Source: Glycomyces amatae
GTDB taxonomy: Bacteria; Actinomycetota; Actinomycetes; Mycobacteriales; Micromonosporaceae
Direction of reading: 5' to 3'
DNA: 64,000 nucleotides
NCBI RefSeq assembly: GCF_020991375.1
Contig: NZ_JAJLQZ010000018.1
Location: 1-64,000 of the forward strand
Within the stretch, counting starts at the first letter, position 1. The number at the start of each line of letters is the position of its first letter. The notes under the pieces are model-generated. The model searched no databases. It was not told where the DNA came from and saw nothing but the letters and a program-made list of their open reading frames with translations. Shown here piece by piece: positions 32,095 through 40,080 of the stretch. The position numbers and the translations under genes are program-made.

Positions 32095-33150
32095 CTAAGT
32101 GGACTGTGCGGGCTGCCAATTGACGGCGGTCGGCAGCGCACCCGAAGAGTTGAGAAACTCAGTGAACGCAGTCTCGATCAGCTCCCACGACACCACCGCA
32201 TCAACGGGAACCTCCGCGGGGAGAACCGCAGCCACATCGACATCAGTGCGGGGGGACACACGCGTCCAGGACGCCCAGGAACCCCCGGGCCGGACATGCT
32301 GCAACGCTCCCCACCGATCCAACCCCAGCACGCTCAACCGTGGACTGTTCGGGCGAGGCCACGCCACTTCCAAGACCCTGAGCGGATCAGCGTCCCGTTC
32401 AAATGACCGCAGCGTATTGAACGCATCGTGATGGCTTTCGCAGACCACCACGACATTCTCAGCACGTGTGCGGTACTGCAGGAGCACTGCACTCTGCGGG
32501 GCCACGAAGTTCACATCAGGGGACCAGTGCCGCGTATGATCGACGTTGGGAAAGGTCACCGCCGGCGAGGGAACCCGCTCGTGCAACAGCAACTGCCACA
32601 GCCTGACGTCATCGCTACGATCGTCCCCAGTGTCGCGCCAGTGCCGCAGCGGGCGGCCCCACGCGGCCCGAAGCCGCTGCATTAGATCCGAAGCCGGTGC
32701 ATCGGACACGTCAGCGACGCCGTCGAGCGGCGTTGCCTCGTCGACAACGGGGCCTACCTGCTGCCACTCGACCGACGGCGGCCGGGCACCAGCGCCGTCG
32801 AAGAACTCACGGACCGCAGCATGCACGCGATCCAACGGAATGAGCGCGTCAGTCGGGTACGCATGCGGTGTACCGAAGTAGTTGAACTCCAGCACCTCAT
32901 ACGTTGTTGGTGTGCCCTTCGACGCCCAGGTGCCGTCCGGCCCGAAGTACTTCAACGCGCCGTCACCATCACGCTCGTCGGCAACGACCTCCATCATGAA
33001 GGACATGCTGCCTTGGACGCTCATTTGCAGGATGTCACCGTAGTGGTCGTCGCCTTGGAACACCTTGGTCACATCAACACACGCCTGCGCGGACCGGCAC
33101 ACGATCGGCGTGTGCGAAGCGCCCGGGTACGTCATCTCGACCGTGGTCAT
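32095..33150 (-). CDS. Tandem Imm1-like immunity protein
   Basis: This 351-aa protein carries two Imm1-type units. The first ends with LEFNYFGTPHAYPTDALIPL and VHAAVREFFDGAGARPPSVE. The second has LGLDRWGALQHV and AFTEFLNSSGALPTAVNW, the same terminal pattern. Imm1 proteins neutralise SCP1.201/DddA-type deaminases. The start overlaps the toxin stop by 4 nt (ATGA), showing coupled translation. The duplicated layout might bind two toxin molecules or two toxin variants; that is inference. Confidence 0.8.
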   Translation of the reverse strand: MTTVEMTYPGASHTPIVCRSAQACVDVTKVFQGDDHYGDILQMSVQGSMSFMMEVVADERDGDGALKYFGPDGTWASKGTPTTYEVLEFNYFGTPHAYPTDALIPLDRVHAAVREFFDGAGARPPSVEWQQVGPVVDEATPLDGVADVSDAPASDLMQRLRAAWGRPLRHWRDTGDDRSDDVRLWQLLLHERVPSPAVTFPNVDHTRHWSPDVNFVAPQSAVLLQYRTRAENVVVVCESHHDAFNTLRSFERDADPLRVLEVAWPRPNSPRLSVLGLDRWGALQHVRPGGSWASWTRVSPRTDVDVAAVLPAEVPVDAVVSWELIETAFTEFLNSSGALPTAVNWQPAQST

Positions 33151-33809
33151 TCGATGGTCCCCGTTCCGATGAAGGTGCGCGTTCCACCAGGATAATCGAC
33201 CGTGAGCGTCCGTCCCGGGCCGAGAATCCAGGGGAGGAAGCGTTCACATCCCAGCGGGACCGGGCATGGGCCGTTCGGGTTGTTGATCACGATGCGCTCC
33301 TCGGTCAACTCGCGCTCGCGCATGTACTCAGCAAACTTGATCTCGACGTGACCGGCCACGGGGAACGTCTGCATCTGGTCCGGTCCACCGGGTTCCTCTC
33401 GTTCCCAGCGTTCCTGGGCCCGCCGCGCGTAGCGGTCGTCTTCACCGCTCACCCATTCGCGGTCTTGGTCGGATCCCACCCGGCGGCCGTGTGTTCGCTG
33501 ATTTCTGGGTTCACCACGGCGAAACTCACGGTTCGACTTCCACCGCGGCATGTCGGCGAAGTACGGGCGCGGATCGAAGTCCTCCTGGAGCGATTCGGCA
33601 ACGCAAGCGTTCGCCGCGTTGCCAACTGCCGTCAGGGACCTGGCCGCTTCGTCGGGGTCGGCTTGGATGGTGCCGAGGCGCTCGGTCGACTCGCGGGCAT
33701 GCGACGCGGCACTGCCGGCCTTGCCGGCCGTGTCGTCCAGGTTCGACAAGATGCCTCCGAGCGAATGAGGGGAGGCCAGGATACGGACCCGACCAGCCGG
33801 ACACAACAT
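33147..33809 (-). CDS. DddA-like (SCP1.201-type) deaminase toxin
   Basis: About 220 aa from ATG 33809, chosen because AAGG lies 7 nt upstream; a longer frame from 33917 is open. The N-terminus is helical. The C-terminal deaminase domain shows GHVEIKF (His154, Glu156) and GPC-x5-C (Cys182, Cys188) followed by LGPGRTLTVDYPGGT, matching the SCP1.201 family more closely than the first toxin does. The middle is charged and may be a linker. It is followed immediately by the tandem Imm1-like gene. Delivery is unknown: no signal peptide or secretion domain is visible. Confidence 0.82.
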   Translation of the reverse strand: MLCPAGRVRILASPHSLGGILSNLDDTAGKAGSAASHARESTERLGTIQADPDEAARSLTAVGNAANACVAESLQEDFDPRPYFADMPRWKSNREFRRGEPRNQRTHGRRVGSDQDREWVSGEDDRYARRAQERWEREEPGGPDQMQTFPVAGHVEIKFAEYMRERELTEERIVINNPNGPCPVPLGCERFLPWILGPGRTLTVDYPGGTRTFIGTGTIE

Positions 33810-34093
33810 ACGTTTGCCTTGTCCAAGAGCAGCACGGTCGTTGAGCAGGACCGAAAGCCGACAGGCGCCCGAACGGTTCACTCGAATGAGGGATTGGCTA
33901 CGGTTTCTGCCCGCCACCGTCCGCGTGATGGTGGGGCCGCTCCATCGAGCGTCGTCCGGTCCCTGGGGTCGAGAACGACGGCTGGGCTGAAGGAAACTTG
34001 TGCGAAGCCGCAGCCGCCGACGGCGCTGGTGCCCAAACCGCTGGTAAACGTGCCCTGATCAGCGCTCGGTGGTGGTCCCTGGATAATCACTGC

Positions 34094-34720
34094 ATGGACC
34101 AACTCACGGCACCCACCCTGGAAGCAGCCCTGCTGAAAGGTTGCGCGTCATTCGCACCCGACGAGCTCGCCTATCTGGCGTTGACGTCGAAACCGGAAGG
34201 TCCCATCCGTGACCGGCTCGCATGGGTGCTGCACACCAGTGTCCCCGGTGTCATCGCCGCTCGCGAATGGGCGTCGCCGCTGCGGCGCGCCCGAACTGAC
34301 CTTGCGGTGCTGGATGCGGCCACCCACGCGCCACTGGGCTTGGTCGAGTTGAAGGCTTCGTACACGTTCGATTTCGCGCACGAGCACATGCTGGCGGGCC
34401 ACAAGTACACACAATGGGTCGCCGACGACCTGGAGAAAGCTCACGCAGCAGGCGCCGGCACCTGCCCGGTGTTCGCGCTCCTGCTGCTGACGAACCCCGC
34501 AGGGGTGTCAGAGCAGCCGTCCTCAGTCGTCAAATATCGCCCCAACGTCGCCAGGTCACTGCGCGGCAGGACCGCGGACGACGTCGCCGCGATCGCACGC
34601 ACGGTCGCGTGCGCCCACCTTAGCGCGTTCGGGACCGTCGCGAACGGCACGATCGACGCCGGCACCGCATTCGGGATCGCGACCTCGATCGAATACTTCC
34701 TGGTCGCAGCGGCACGGTAG
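34094..34720 (+). CDS. Putative PD-(D/E)XK nuclease-fold protein
   Basis: The 208-aa protein has a helical N-terminus, then RRARTDLAVLD...LGLVELKASY with Asp69, Glu85 and Lys87 arranged as in D-x(n)-E-x-K restriction-endonuclease-like folds, followed by HMLAGHKYTQWVADDLEKA. This is the core of a possible nuclease; no methyltransferase or known partner is nearby. It could equally be a non-catalytic member of the fold. Start at ATG 34094 without a clear ribosome binding site. It lies between the second deaminase cassette and a convergent transglutaminase-like gene. Confidence 0.55.
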   Translation: MDQLTAPTLEAALLKGCASFAPDELAYLALTSKPEGPIRDRLAWVLHTSVPGVIAAREWASPLRRARTDLAVLDAATHAPLGLVELKASYTFDFAHEHMLAGHKYTQWVADDLEKAHAAGAGTCPVFALLLLTNPAGVSEQPSSVVKYRPNVARSLRGRTADDVAAIARTVACAHLSAFGTVANGTIDAGTAFGIATSIEYFLVAAAR

Positions 34721-34762
34721 CTTCGTGGCGGGAACGGTCGGTCCTCCAGGAGCAACGAGACG

Positions 34763-35632
34763 CTAACCCGCATGTCCGGCAAGCTCATCAATCCAGCGAG
34801 GCTCACCGTTGATCACGAACCGGAACTCCTCCGCACTGTCGACGACCGGTGCATCCCCAACGGTCTCCAATAGGGCCCTGACGCGGGAGAACTGTTCAGG
34901 GATTCGCGAGGCAAGATCGAGTTGGCGAAGCGCGTCGATAACTTGCCCCGCCATGTATGCTGCGCTGCGTGGGCGCTGCTCACCCAATACTGCCAGCAGT
35001 TCGTCGTAACGGACGAGCGCGTCCCCACCGGGGACCACCGTGTATGACACCACCCGTCCATCAATCATGGCGGTCGTCTCATGCCCGGCGGCAAGCGGAC
35101 CGCCGTCCCGGGTCGCCCCGATCGGCCCGGTGTACGGCCCCATTCGCTGCTGGAACCCGTCGAACTGCTGCACGGTCGCGTCAATGAACCGCTCGCACGA
35201 AGGAATGTAGAGCACACAGTGTCCGACGTACGCGTTGCCTTCCCACCGCGGCGCCTCAGCGCCGTAGAACGCGACTTGCCCGCTCTCGCGGAGAGCAACG
35301 GTAACCGGTGTCGCATATGACGTGATGCCAAGGAGCGCCAGCACGTCAGCAAGCTGTATGCACACCTGCGCGCACACCGTCGCTCGTTTCCCCTGGTAGT
35401 GCGAGAGCAACACGGCGGCCGGAACGATGGTCAACGCGAACTCGATGCTGGCATCCTGCGCTCCCTGGAAGAGCACGGCGACATCGGTGTGGATGCGGCC
35501 TGGCGTGTACCGCATCCGCCGTTCGACACCGGCGTCAGTGAGCACGAGCTTGGTGGCTTCGGGGTTGGCATGCTTGCGGCCGTAGGCACTCGCGGGAACG
35601 GGTTGGTGCACTTTGGGCTTGCGTCGCGTCAT
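34763..35632 (-). CDS. Transglutaminase-like/cysteine-peptidase-fold protein
   Basis: The 289-aa protein has a possible catalytic triad in the order C-H-D: Cys87 or Cys91 in ATVCAQVCIQLADVLALLGI, His138 in YVGHCVLYIP, and Asp151 in RFIDATVQQF, the pattern of transglutaminase-like enzymes. The basic N-terminus is not a signal peptide. TACGGT 7 nt before the ATG suggests leaderless transcription. No maturation partner is obvious. Classification rests on motif order only. Confidence 0.6.
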   Translation of the reverse strand: MTRRKPKVHQPVPASAYGRKHANPEATKLVLTDAGVERRMRYTPGRIHTDVAVLFQGAQDASIEFALTIVPAAVLLSHYQGKRATVCAQVCIQLADVLALLGITSYATPVTVALRESGQVAFYGAEAPRWEGNAYVGHCVLYIPSCERFIDATVQQFDGFQQRMGPYTGPIGATRDGGPLAAGHETTAMIDGRVVSYTVVPGGDALVRYDELLAVLGEQRPRSAAYMAGQVIDALRQLDLASRIPEQFSRVRALLETVGDAPVVDSAEEFRFVINGEPRWIDELAGHAG

Positions 35633-35698
35633 GGTGTCACCGTAGCGGCAGGTGCTGACAGGGGCCTCCTCCACGAAGGGCATACGACGGAGCCTTGC

Positions 35699-36424
35699 TT
35701 ACGAACCCGCTTGAGGTTGTCGTGCGGCAAGCGCGGGTATCGCTGCGACTTTCTCGGGAGGGAGCAGCGCCCAGTTGATCCCTCCAGGTCGCTGTGCGCG
35801 CGGGCATGCGATGACCTGGCTCGGTGTCACGATGAGGTCCAAGCGGAAGTCGTGAGGCTCCTCGGGAAGGTCGACGATGTCGAGCACTTGCAAGTCGTGG
35901 ACCGTGGTAGCGAGCACCGTGGCGTCGTCGACGAGTCCCGCTTCGACGAGGAGGCCCATTTCAATGTCGGCGTAGCCGGCGCCTTTCCCGAGCCGGGCTC
36001 CTGCACCGTTCACGGCGGTGCAGCCGGAGACGACCAAGTCGATGTGACCCATGGCTTCCAGGTCTACCAGTGGCGCGTGAGCGGCGGCGACGGCACTCGT
36101 GGCGGCATCCTCGGGCGCGTGATTGCCGAGGATCGGGTTGACATGGAAGAACGGTCGTGTCTCGGTGAGCGCGGGAACGGCCATGTAGAGCTGTTTCCCG
36201 TCACGAAGTGTCTGGGCGCGCACCGGCTCCTGCGCCTGGTCCGGATTGCACTTGATGACGCGAGCGGCCCGCCACTGCGACGTGACGGCGAGACGTGCAG
36301 CGGCCGCTGCCGCGCTTGCAAAATTCGGGATGCGCCCATGCGGATCGCTCACGACCGAGCCGGTCGTGGCGAGCAGAGCCCAGACACGTTCACGGATCTC
36401 CTGCTTACGGTCGCGCACGTTCAT
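35699..36424 (-). CDS. 5-formyltetrahydrofolate cyclo-ligase family protein
   Basis: The 241-aa protein resembles methenyltetrahydrofolate synthetase: IREVW-type N-terminus (DRKQEIRERVWALL), DLVVSGCTAVNGAGARLGKG followed by AGYADIEMGLL (the family's GxGxGYYD loop, here GYAD), and a C-terminal VATTVHDLQVLD...EPHDFRLDLIVTP block. The enzyme uses ATP to convert 5-formyl-THF to methenyl-THF. Its ATG overlaps the stop of a DUF397 gene (ATGA), an unusual coupling for a folate gene. Tyr-to-Ala in the GYYD loop may alter activity. Confidence 0.82.
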   Translation of the reverse strand: MNVRDRKQEIRERVWALLATTGSVVSDPHGRIPNFASAAAAAARLAVTSQWRAARVIKCNPDQAQEPVRAQTLRDGKQLYMAVPALTETRPFFHVNPILGNHAPEDAATSAVAAAHAPLVDLEAMGHIDLVVSGCTAVNGAGARLGKGAGYADIEMGLLVEAGLVDDATVLATTVHDLQVLDIVDLPEEPHDFRLDLIVTPSQVIACPRAQRPGGINWALLPPEKVAAIPALAARQPQAGS

Positions 36425-36660
36425 GCTGCCTTGCACACGAGCCGAATGAACTGCGCCCAGTCCCTGCGGCTGAACCACAGCACCGGCCCACTTGAACCCG
36501 ACTTCGTGTCCCGAACACCGACACATGCGGCGCAGGCCGTGATGGCTACACAGGCGCCGCCGTTCCCGCCGCTTCGGGACGCCTTCCGCCAGGAGCGACC
36601 GTCACCGAAATCGATACTGCAAGGCGAGCCTGAGCGGTTCTTGCCGGTGCGCCTCACCAT
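36421..36660 (-). CDS. DUF397 protein
   Basis: This 79-aa protein shows the DUF397 pattern: WRKASRSGGNGGACVAI, VGVRDTKSGSSGPVLWFSRR and DWAQFI at the end. DUF397 proteins are partners of DUF5753-type XRE regulators in actinomycetes and behave as antitoxin/toxin-like or signalling pairs. Its ATG overlaps the preceding DUF397 stop by 1 nt (TGATG) and its own stop overlaps the cyclo-ligase start. Unusually there is no HTH gene directly upstream. Confidence 0.85.
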   Translation of the reverse strand: MVRRTGKNRSGSPCSIDFGDGRSWRKASRSGGNGGACVAITACAACVGVRDTKSGSSGPVLWFSRRDWAQFIRLVCKAA

Positions 36661-36860
36661 CAGCCGTTCAAGTGGCGGGTGAGGAGCTTCCAGTCGCCGT
36701 GGCCGACCCAAAGCGTGGGGCCGGTAGCGCCTTCCTTCGAGTCGCGGACGCCGACACGGGCTGCGTCGACCGCGACGAAGACATACTCGCCGCCTTGGTC
36801 CGAGCTGCGAGAAGACTTGCGCCAGGTACGGCCGTCACCGAAATCCCTTGTTACTGCCAT
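36660..36860 (-). CDS. DUF397 protein
   Basis: This 66-aa protein has WRKSSRSSDQGGEYVFVAV and VGVRDSKEGATGPTLWVGHG followed by DWKLL, a full DUF397 domain. GGGAG precedes the ATG by about 10 nt. It heads the three-gene chain DUF397-DUF397-cyclo-ligase. The adjacent copies differ enough to exclude a recent tandem duplication. Confidence 0.85.
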   Translation of the reverse strand: MAVTRDFGDGRTWRKSSRSSDQGGEYVFVAVDAARVGVRDSKEGATGPTLWVGHGDWKLLTRHLNG

Positions 36861-36959
36861 GTCCGCACACTCCCGAAGCTCGAAACAGGTTGCTGGAGCG
36901 CCAGTGTGACGGTTGGCCCACGTGCCGTCAACCGCAACAGCGGGACGTGGACATGACGA

Positions 36960-36985
36960 AGGGGCGTGCCCGAGCGCACGCCCCT
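36960..36985 (-). terminator. Hairpin terminator of the HTH-DUF397 operon
   Basis: AGGGGCGTGC and GCACGCCCCT form a perfect 10-bp stem with a 6-nt loop between the DUF397 gene at 37129 and the next DUF397 gene at 36860, separating the two minus-strand operons. The rest of the 268-bp gap shows no gene. Confidence 0.7.
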
Positions 36986-37128
36986 CCTGCTGTCCTGGGA
37001 TGTTTACCATGGAAACCAGCGGTGTCTCCACATGTCACTGGATTCCGCTATGGTCGTTACAGGTTGTCTTGCTCTAAGGATCGAACCGTACGTGTCGAGC
37101 GAAGCGGTTCATCTCCCACCAAACACAT

Positions 37129-37326
37129 CTAGCGTGAGACTGACCTGGTCAGGGAGGCCAAGTCGCTCCAGGAAACCTGGAGGACGGGGCTTCCCTGGCC
37201 CAGTTTGGTGTCGCGAACCCGCGCGTCGGTCGACGTCTTGCCGATCTCGACACACTCGCCTTGCTCTCCGCTGCGCGACGATTTCCGCCAGATGACCTGG
37301 TCAGACGATGTTGCGTGATCTTTCAC
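37129..37326 (-). CDS. DUF397 protein
   Basis: This 65-aa protein reads VIWRKSSRSGEQGECVEI, ARVRDTKLGQGSPVLQVSWS and DLASL, the DUF397 pattern. It starts at a GTG that overlaps the stop of the upstream XRE gene (GTGA), the standard arrangement for the regulator/DUF397 pair. It is presumed to act with that regulator. Confidence 0.88.
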   Translation of the reverse strand: MKDHATSSDQVIWRKSSRSGEQGECVEIGKTSTDARVRDTKLGQGSPVLQVSWSDLASLTRSVSR

Positions 37327-38162
37327 GAGTACTGTTCCTTCCGAATTTTCCTGAGCAGATCGATTGACGGCTGCTTGTCCAGCGCGCTCATTATGACTTG
37401 CTTGAAGACATCGTCATAGTCGTGCACGGTGGCTGGATCATCGTAGAAGAACGATTTGCGGACCTGCTCGACGTACACCACGCCGTACTGCGGCGCGATG
37501 TTGAACCGCAGCAGCAGGAAGCTGTTGTTGACTGCGACGTGTGCTCCGATCGCGTTCGGAATGACTTGCAACGTTACGTGATCGGTTTGAGCGACCTCAG
37601 TGAGGTAGTCCAGCTGGTCGGCCATAACCTGCTTACTGCCGACAACCTTGCTGAACACGCTCTCGTGGGTGACGGCCCAGAGCTTCATCGGAGGCTCGCG
37701 TTTGAACACGTCCTTGCGACTCATGCGGCCTTCGACCATCTCGTCGAGCGAAGACTCATGGTGGCCGACCTTGAAGATCGCTCGCGCGTACGCAGGCGTT
37801 TGCAGGAGTCCGCTGACCACGTTGAGATTGAGATCGAACACTTGGGTGGCGTCGCGCTCCAGGGTAAAGAGCGGCTGTAGCCATTCCGGTGCGTCGGGGG
37901 AGATCGGCCCGTGTGAGTGCTTTCGCGACCCGCGTGCGATTTCGACCAGGTTCTCCAGCGCTTCGCCCGTGACATCGAGCTTGGAGAAGATAAGCCTGGC
38001 GTTGGCGGCGCTCATGGAGGAGTAGCAGGTCTCGTACCTCGAGATCGTCCCCAGATTGAAGTCGCAGGTGCGATCGAGGTCCTTCTGGCTGATGCCTTTG
38101 GCTTCTCGGTGTCGGATCAGCTCGGCGGCAGCGATGCGCCGCAGCACCGTTGGTGAGGTCAT
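37323..38162 (-). CDS. XRE-family regulator with DUF5753-type domain
   Basis: The 279-aa protein has an XRE helix-turn-helix (AAAELIRHREAKGISQKDLD...NLGTISRYE) and a C-terminal DUF5753/Scr1-like domain (GLLQTPAYARAIF, with VMADQLDYLTEVAQ and VTLQVIPNAIGAH). Such proteins pair with DUF397 proteins, here directly downstream. ATG 38162 is preferred because GGGG lies 8 nt upstream; ATG 38168 is possible. The divergent region to 38335 is AT-rich and holds its likely operator. Confidence 0.9.
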   Translation of the reverse strand: MTSPTVLRRIAAAELIRHREAKGISQKDLDRTCDFNLGTISRYETCYSSMSAANARLIFSKLDVTGEALENLVEIARGSRKHSHGPISPDAPEWLQPLFTLERDATQVFDLNLNVVSGLLQTPAYARAIFKVGHHESSLDEMVEGRMSRKDVFKREPPMKLWAVTHESVFSKVVGSKQVMADQLDYLTEVAQTDHVTLQVIPNAIGAHVAVNNSFLLLRFNIAPQYGVVYVEQVRKSFFYDDPATVHDYDDVFKQVIMSALDKQPSIDLLRKIRKEQYS

Positions 38163-38334
38163 CGTCATCCCCTGAGTGTGAACCACGAGCAGCGCTCCTG
38201 GCAGTGCGCCCCTGGTCATCCAATAGTAGGAAGTTTCAGAGTGCGGCGTCGTAAAATCAGACGTCGCATGTTACGATGATGCCATGACAATCCTCACCTG
38301 AGGAGTTGTCGCCCACACCTGAGGGAGGTGGACC

Positions 38335-38721
38335 ATGCACGCGGCATCGTTGCGTATTGACCTGTCCGCCTGCCTGGGAGTGGCGCTGGCTGACGTGTCA
38401 CCGCTGGCAGCTGACGCTGCCCGGCGGCACACGTTCCGGCCTGTGCTCGCATCGGCGCCTGAGGGGTGCGCCGATACGACCACAGGCCGCACCCCGGTGC
38501 GGCGGTCACGACCATTGACGCCACCGGGCCCGGCTGGGGCGGGTTCTCTGTTGCCCGCCCCAGCCGTTCCACACCGACGTCGACCCAGCACACCCGCTCG
38601 GCACGGCCTCGCCGGCTACGCCGTACCCGCAGCGGGAACCCCGCCAGTGCACAACGGCGTTGTGCCGTTGCGACTCGCAGACTGGCGGACCAGGACGGCA
38701 CCCGAGCATTCGCCGTCCTGA
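38335..38721 (+). CDS. Hypothetical Pro/Ala/Arg-rich protein
   Basis: This 128-aa product, MHAASLRIDLSACLGVAL onward, is low in complexity (Pro, Ala, Arg) after residue 45, so it may be disordered. Support comes from GAGGGAGG placed about 6 nt before the ATG and a perfect hairpin directly after the stop. A 5-codon frame (MTILT) precedes it at 38284, and CACCTGAGG-type words occur twice in the leader, which might make a small attenuator. No family is recognised. Confidence 0.55.
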   Translation: MHAASLRIDLSACLGVALADVSPLAADAARRHTFRPVLASAPEGCADTTTGRTPVRRSRPLTPPGPAGAGSLLPAPAVPHRRRPSTPARHGLAGYAVPAAGTPPVHNGVVPLRLADWRTRTAPEHSPS

Positions 38722-38724
38722 CTT

Positions 38725-38755
38725 GCGGCGCGGCTTCGGTGGGGAGCCGCGCCGC
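38725..38755 (+). terminator. Terminator hairpin
   Basis: GCGGCGCGGCT and AGCCGCGCCGC form a perfect 11-bp stem with a 9-nt loop, beginning 4 nt after the stop of the gene at 38335. It separates this gene from the small-gene chain that follows. Confidence 0.75.
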
Positions 38756-38829
38756 ACCACGACATCAACGCCAACGCGCCACTCAACACCGCAGGCGCGA
38801 CGCTGACCGTGACACACCCGGAGGTGGGA

Positions 38830-39111
38830 ATGGGCGTGGCAGAAGCAATACCGGACCTGCGCTGCGACGTGGTCTACCTGGACGGCGAACTCGTTCGCAT
38901 GGAAGCCGAACCCTGGTGCGGGCAAGTGCTCCTGTACGTCGGCGACGGCCACACGTGGCATCGCATTGGTGTCGTCATCGCCGCCGACACGCCTGAGGCA
39001 ACCGCGCATGTCGTTCCCGACGCTGACGCGTGGGCGGCCCGCGGCCGCAACCGGGCCCGTCTGACCACCTCTAGCCGCGACTACTTGCGATCACTGCGGG
39101 CCCGGCCGTGA
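38830..39111 (+). CDS. Small hypothetical protein, first of GTGA-coupled chain
   Basis: This 93-aa product (MGVAEAIPDLRCDVVYLDGE onward) has an alternating beta pattern (VLLYVGDGHTWHRIGVVIAA) and a basic C-terminus (RDYLRSLRARP). GGAGG lies 5-6 nt before the ATG; a GTG at 38809 is also in frame. Its stop overlaps the next start as GTGA. No family is recognised. Confidence 0.7.
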   Translation: MGVAEAIPDLRCDVVYLDGELVRMEAEPWCGQVLLYVGDGHTWHRIGVVIAADTPEATAHVVPDADAWAARGRNRARLTTSSRDYLRSLRARP

Positions 39112-39368
39112 CACCCGTCAGCGCCACGAAGCGCCCCGATTTGGCACTGCCGCCTAGGCGCTGTCTCGGGTCGTTCACGTGCACTGACCTGACCGTCACC
39201 ACCCACCAGCACCTGCCGGGAGCCGTGACCGTTCACCTGACCCCGGCCGGTACGCAACGCCAATTTCAAGTTCGCGTCCTTCATGGCGCCGCCACCGTGT
39301 TCGACCCCGCATGGTCGCTCGCGGACCTCGTGTTCGCGTGCGCCCTCCCGATCGGAGCCTCATCGTGA
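39108..39368 (+). CDS. Small hypothetical protein, second of chain
   Basis: This 86-aa product starts at a GTG inside the previous stop (GTGA) and ends in the same way over the next gene. It is mostly beta-strand-like: VTVHLTPAGTQRQFQVRVLH. No family is recognised. Its existence rests on the coupled overlaps and high third-position GC. Confidence 0.68.
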   Translation: MTPVSATKRPDLALPPRRCLGSFTCTDLTVTTHQHLPGAVTVHLTPAGTQRQFQVRVLHGAATVFDPAWSLADLVFACALPIGASS

Positions 39369-39733
39369 CTCTGTACACCAGCACTGACGCGCTCCTGGAG
39401 CGCACGCCGCCCCCGAGCGCACCAGTGAACTATCCCGAGCCCGTCATCGTTGTCGTCCCCTTCGAAACGGACTTGCTCGGCGCGTTCGACTACGGCACGC
39501 ACCGGTACTTCGTGTACCGCAGCGGTGAACGTGGCGTGTGGGTCACCATGCAGGCCTGGCGGAGCGCGAACGAACGCCAACCGGTGGGTGCGATACGCCA
39601 TCTTGTCACTGGCGAACAACACGCCGCATTCCACCCGGTGACCGTCGGCGCCGAAGTCGTGTTCGACCCCGATGCGCCGACCGCGGCGGTAGTGGCAGAG
39701 GTCGCGGCAGCGATCTGGAGCGTGCACCGGTGA
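39365..39733 (+). CDS. Small hypothetical protein, third of chain
   Basis: This 122-aa product has VIVVVPFETDLLGAFDYGTH and RYFVYRSGERGVWVTMQAWR segments, an alpha/beta pattern without a known family. It starts at GTG 39365 and its stop overlaps the next start as GTGA. The third link in a chain of four identical overlaps implies one transcript and stoichiometric synthesis. Confidence 0.7.
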   Translation: MTLYTSTDALLERTPPPSAPVNYPEPVIVVVPFETDLLGAFDYGTHRYFVYRSGERGVWVTMQAWRSANERQPVGAIRHLVTGEQHAAFHPVTVGAEVVFDPDAPTAAVVAEVAAAIWSVHR

Positions 39734-39924
39734 CCAGTATCGACAGCGTCCACTATGAGGACGGCCCCTACTGCGGCCGGTGTGCGAACGCGTGGCCGTG
39801 CCAGGGCTACAACACCGACTACCAGCAGGCGATGCATGAACGGAACGCCGCCCAGGACCAGCAGTGGGCCCCGGCGCGCACGGCCATAACAAACGCCGTG
39901 AACCGTGGCCACGCGGTGTCGTAA
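39730..39924 (+). CDS. Small Cys-rich protein, fourth of chain
   Basis: This 64-aa product contains GPYCGRCANAWPCQGYN, a C-x2-C-x5-C arrangement that might bind zinc, then a helical tail. It starts at GTG 39730 within the previous stop. The DUF5753-type regulator begins 156 bp downstream, so all could belong to one operon. Confidence 0.65.
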   Translation: MTSIDSVHYEDGPYCGRCANAWPCQGYNTDYQQAMHERNAAQDQQWAPARTAITNAVNRGHAVS

Positions 39925-40080
39925 AGCCCATCGCGTCGTCGTCGGCGCCTCCACCGCGACCACGACGCACACCCCGCGGTGCCCCGCAGCCGCACTTTCG
40001 CACCCTTTTCACGGTGCCCGTCGAACCTGTTCGCACACGCGACTACCGCAGTCGAACTGCACCCCCGGAGCGCCCTGCAC

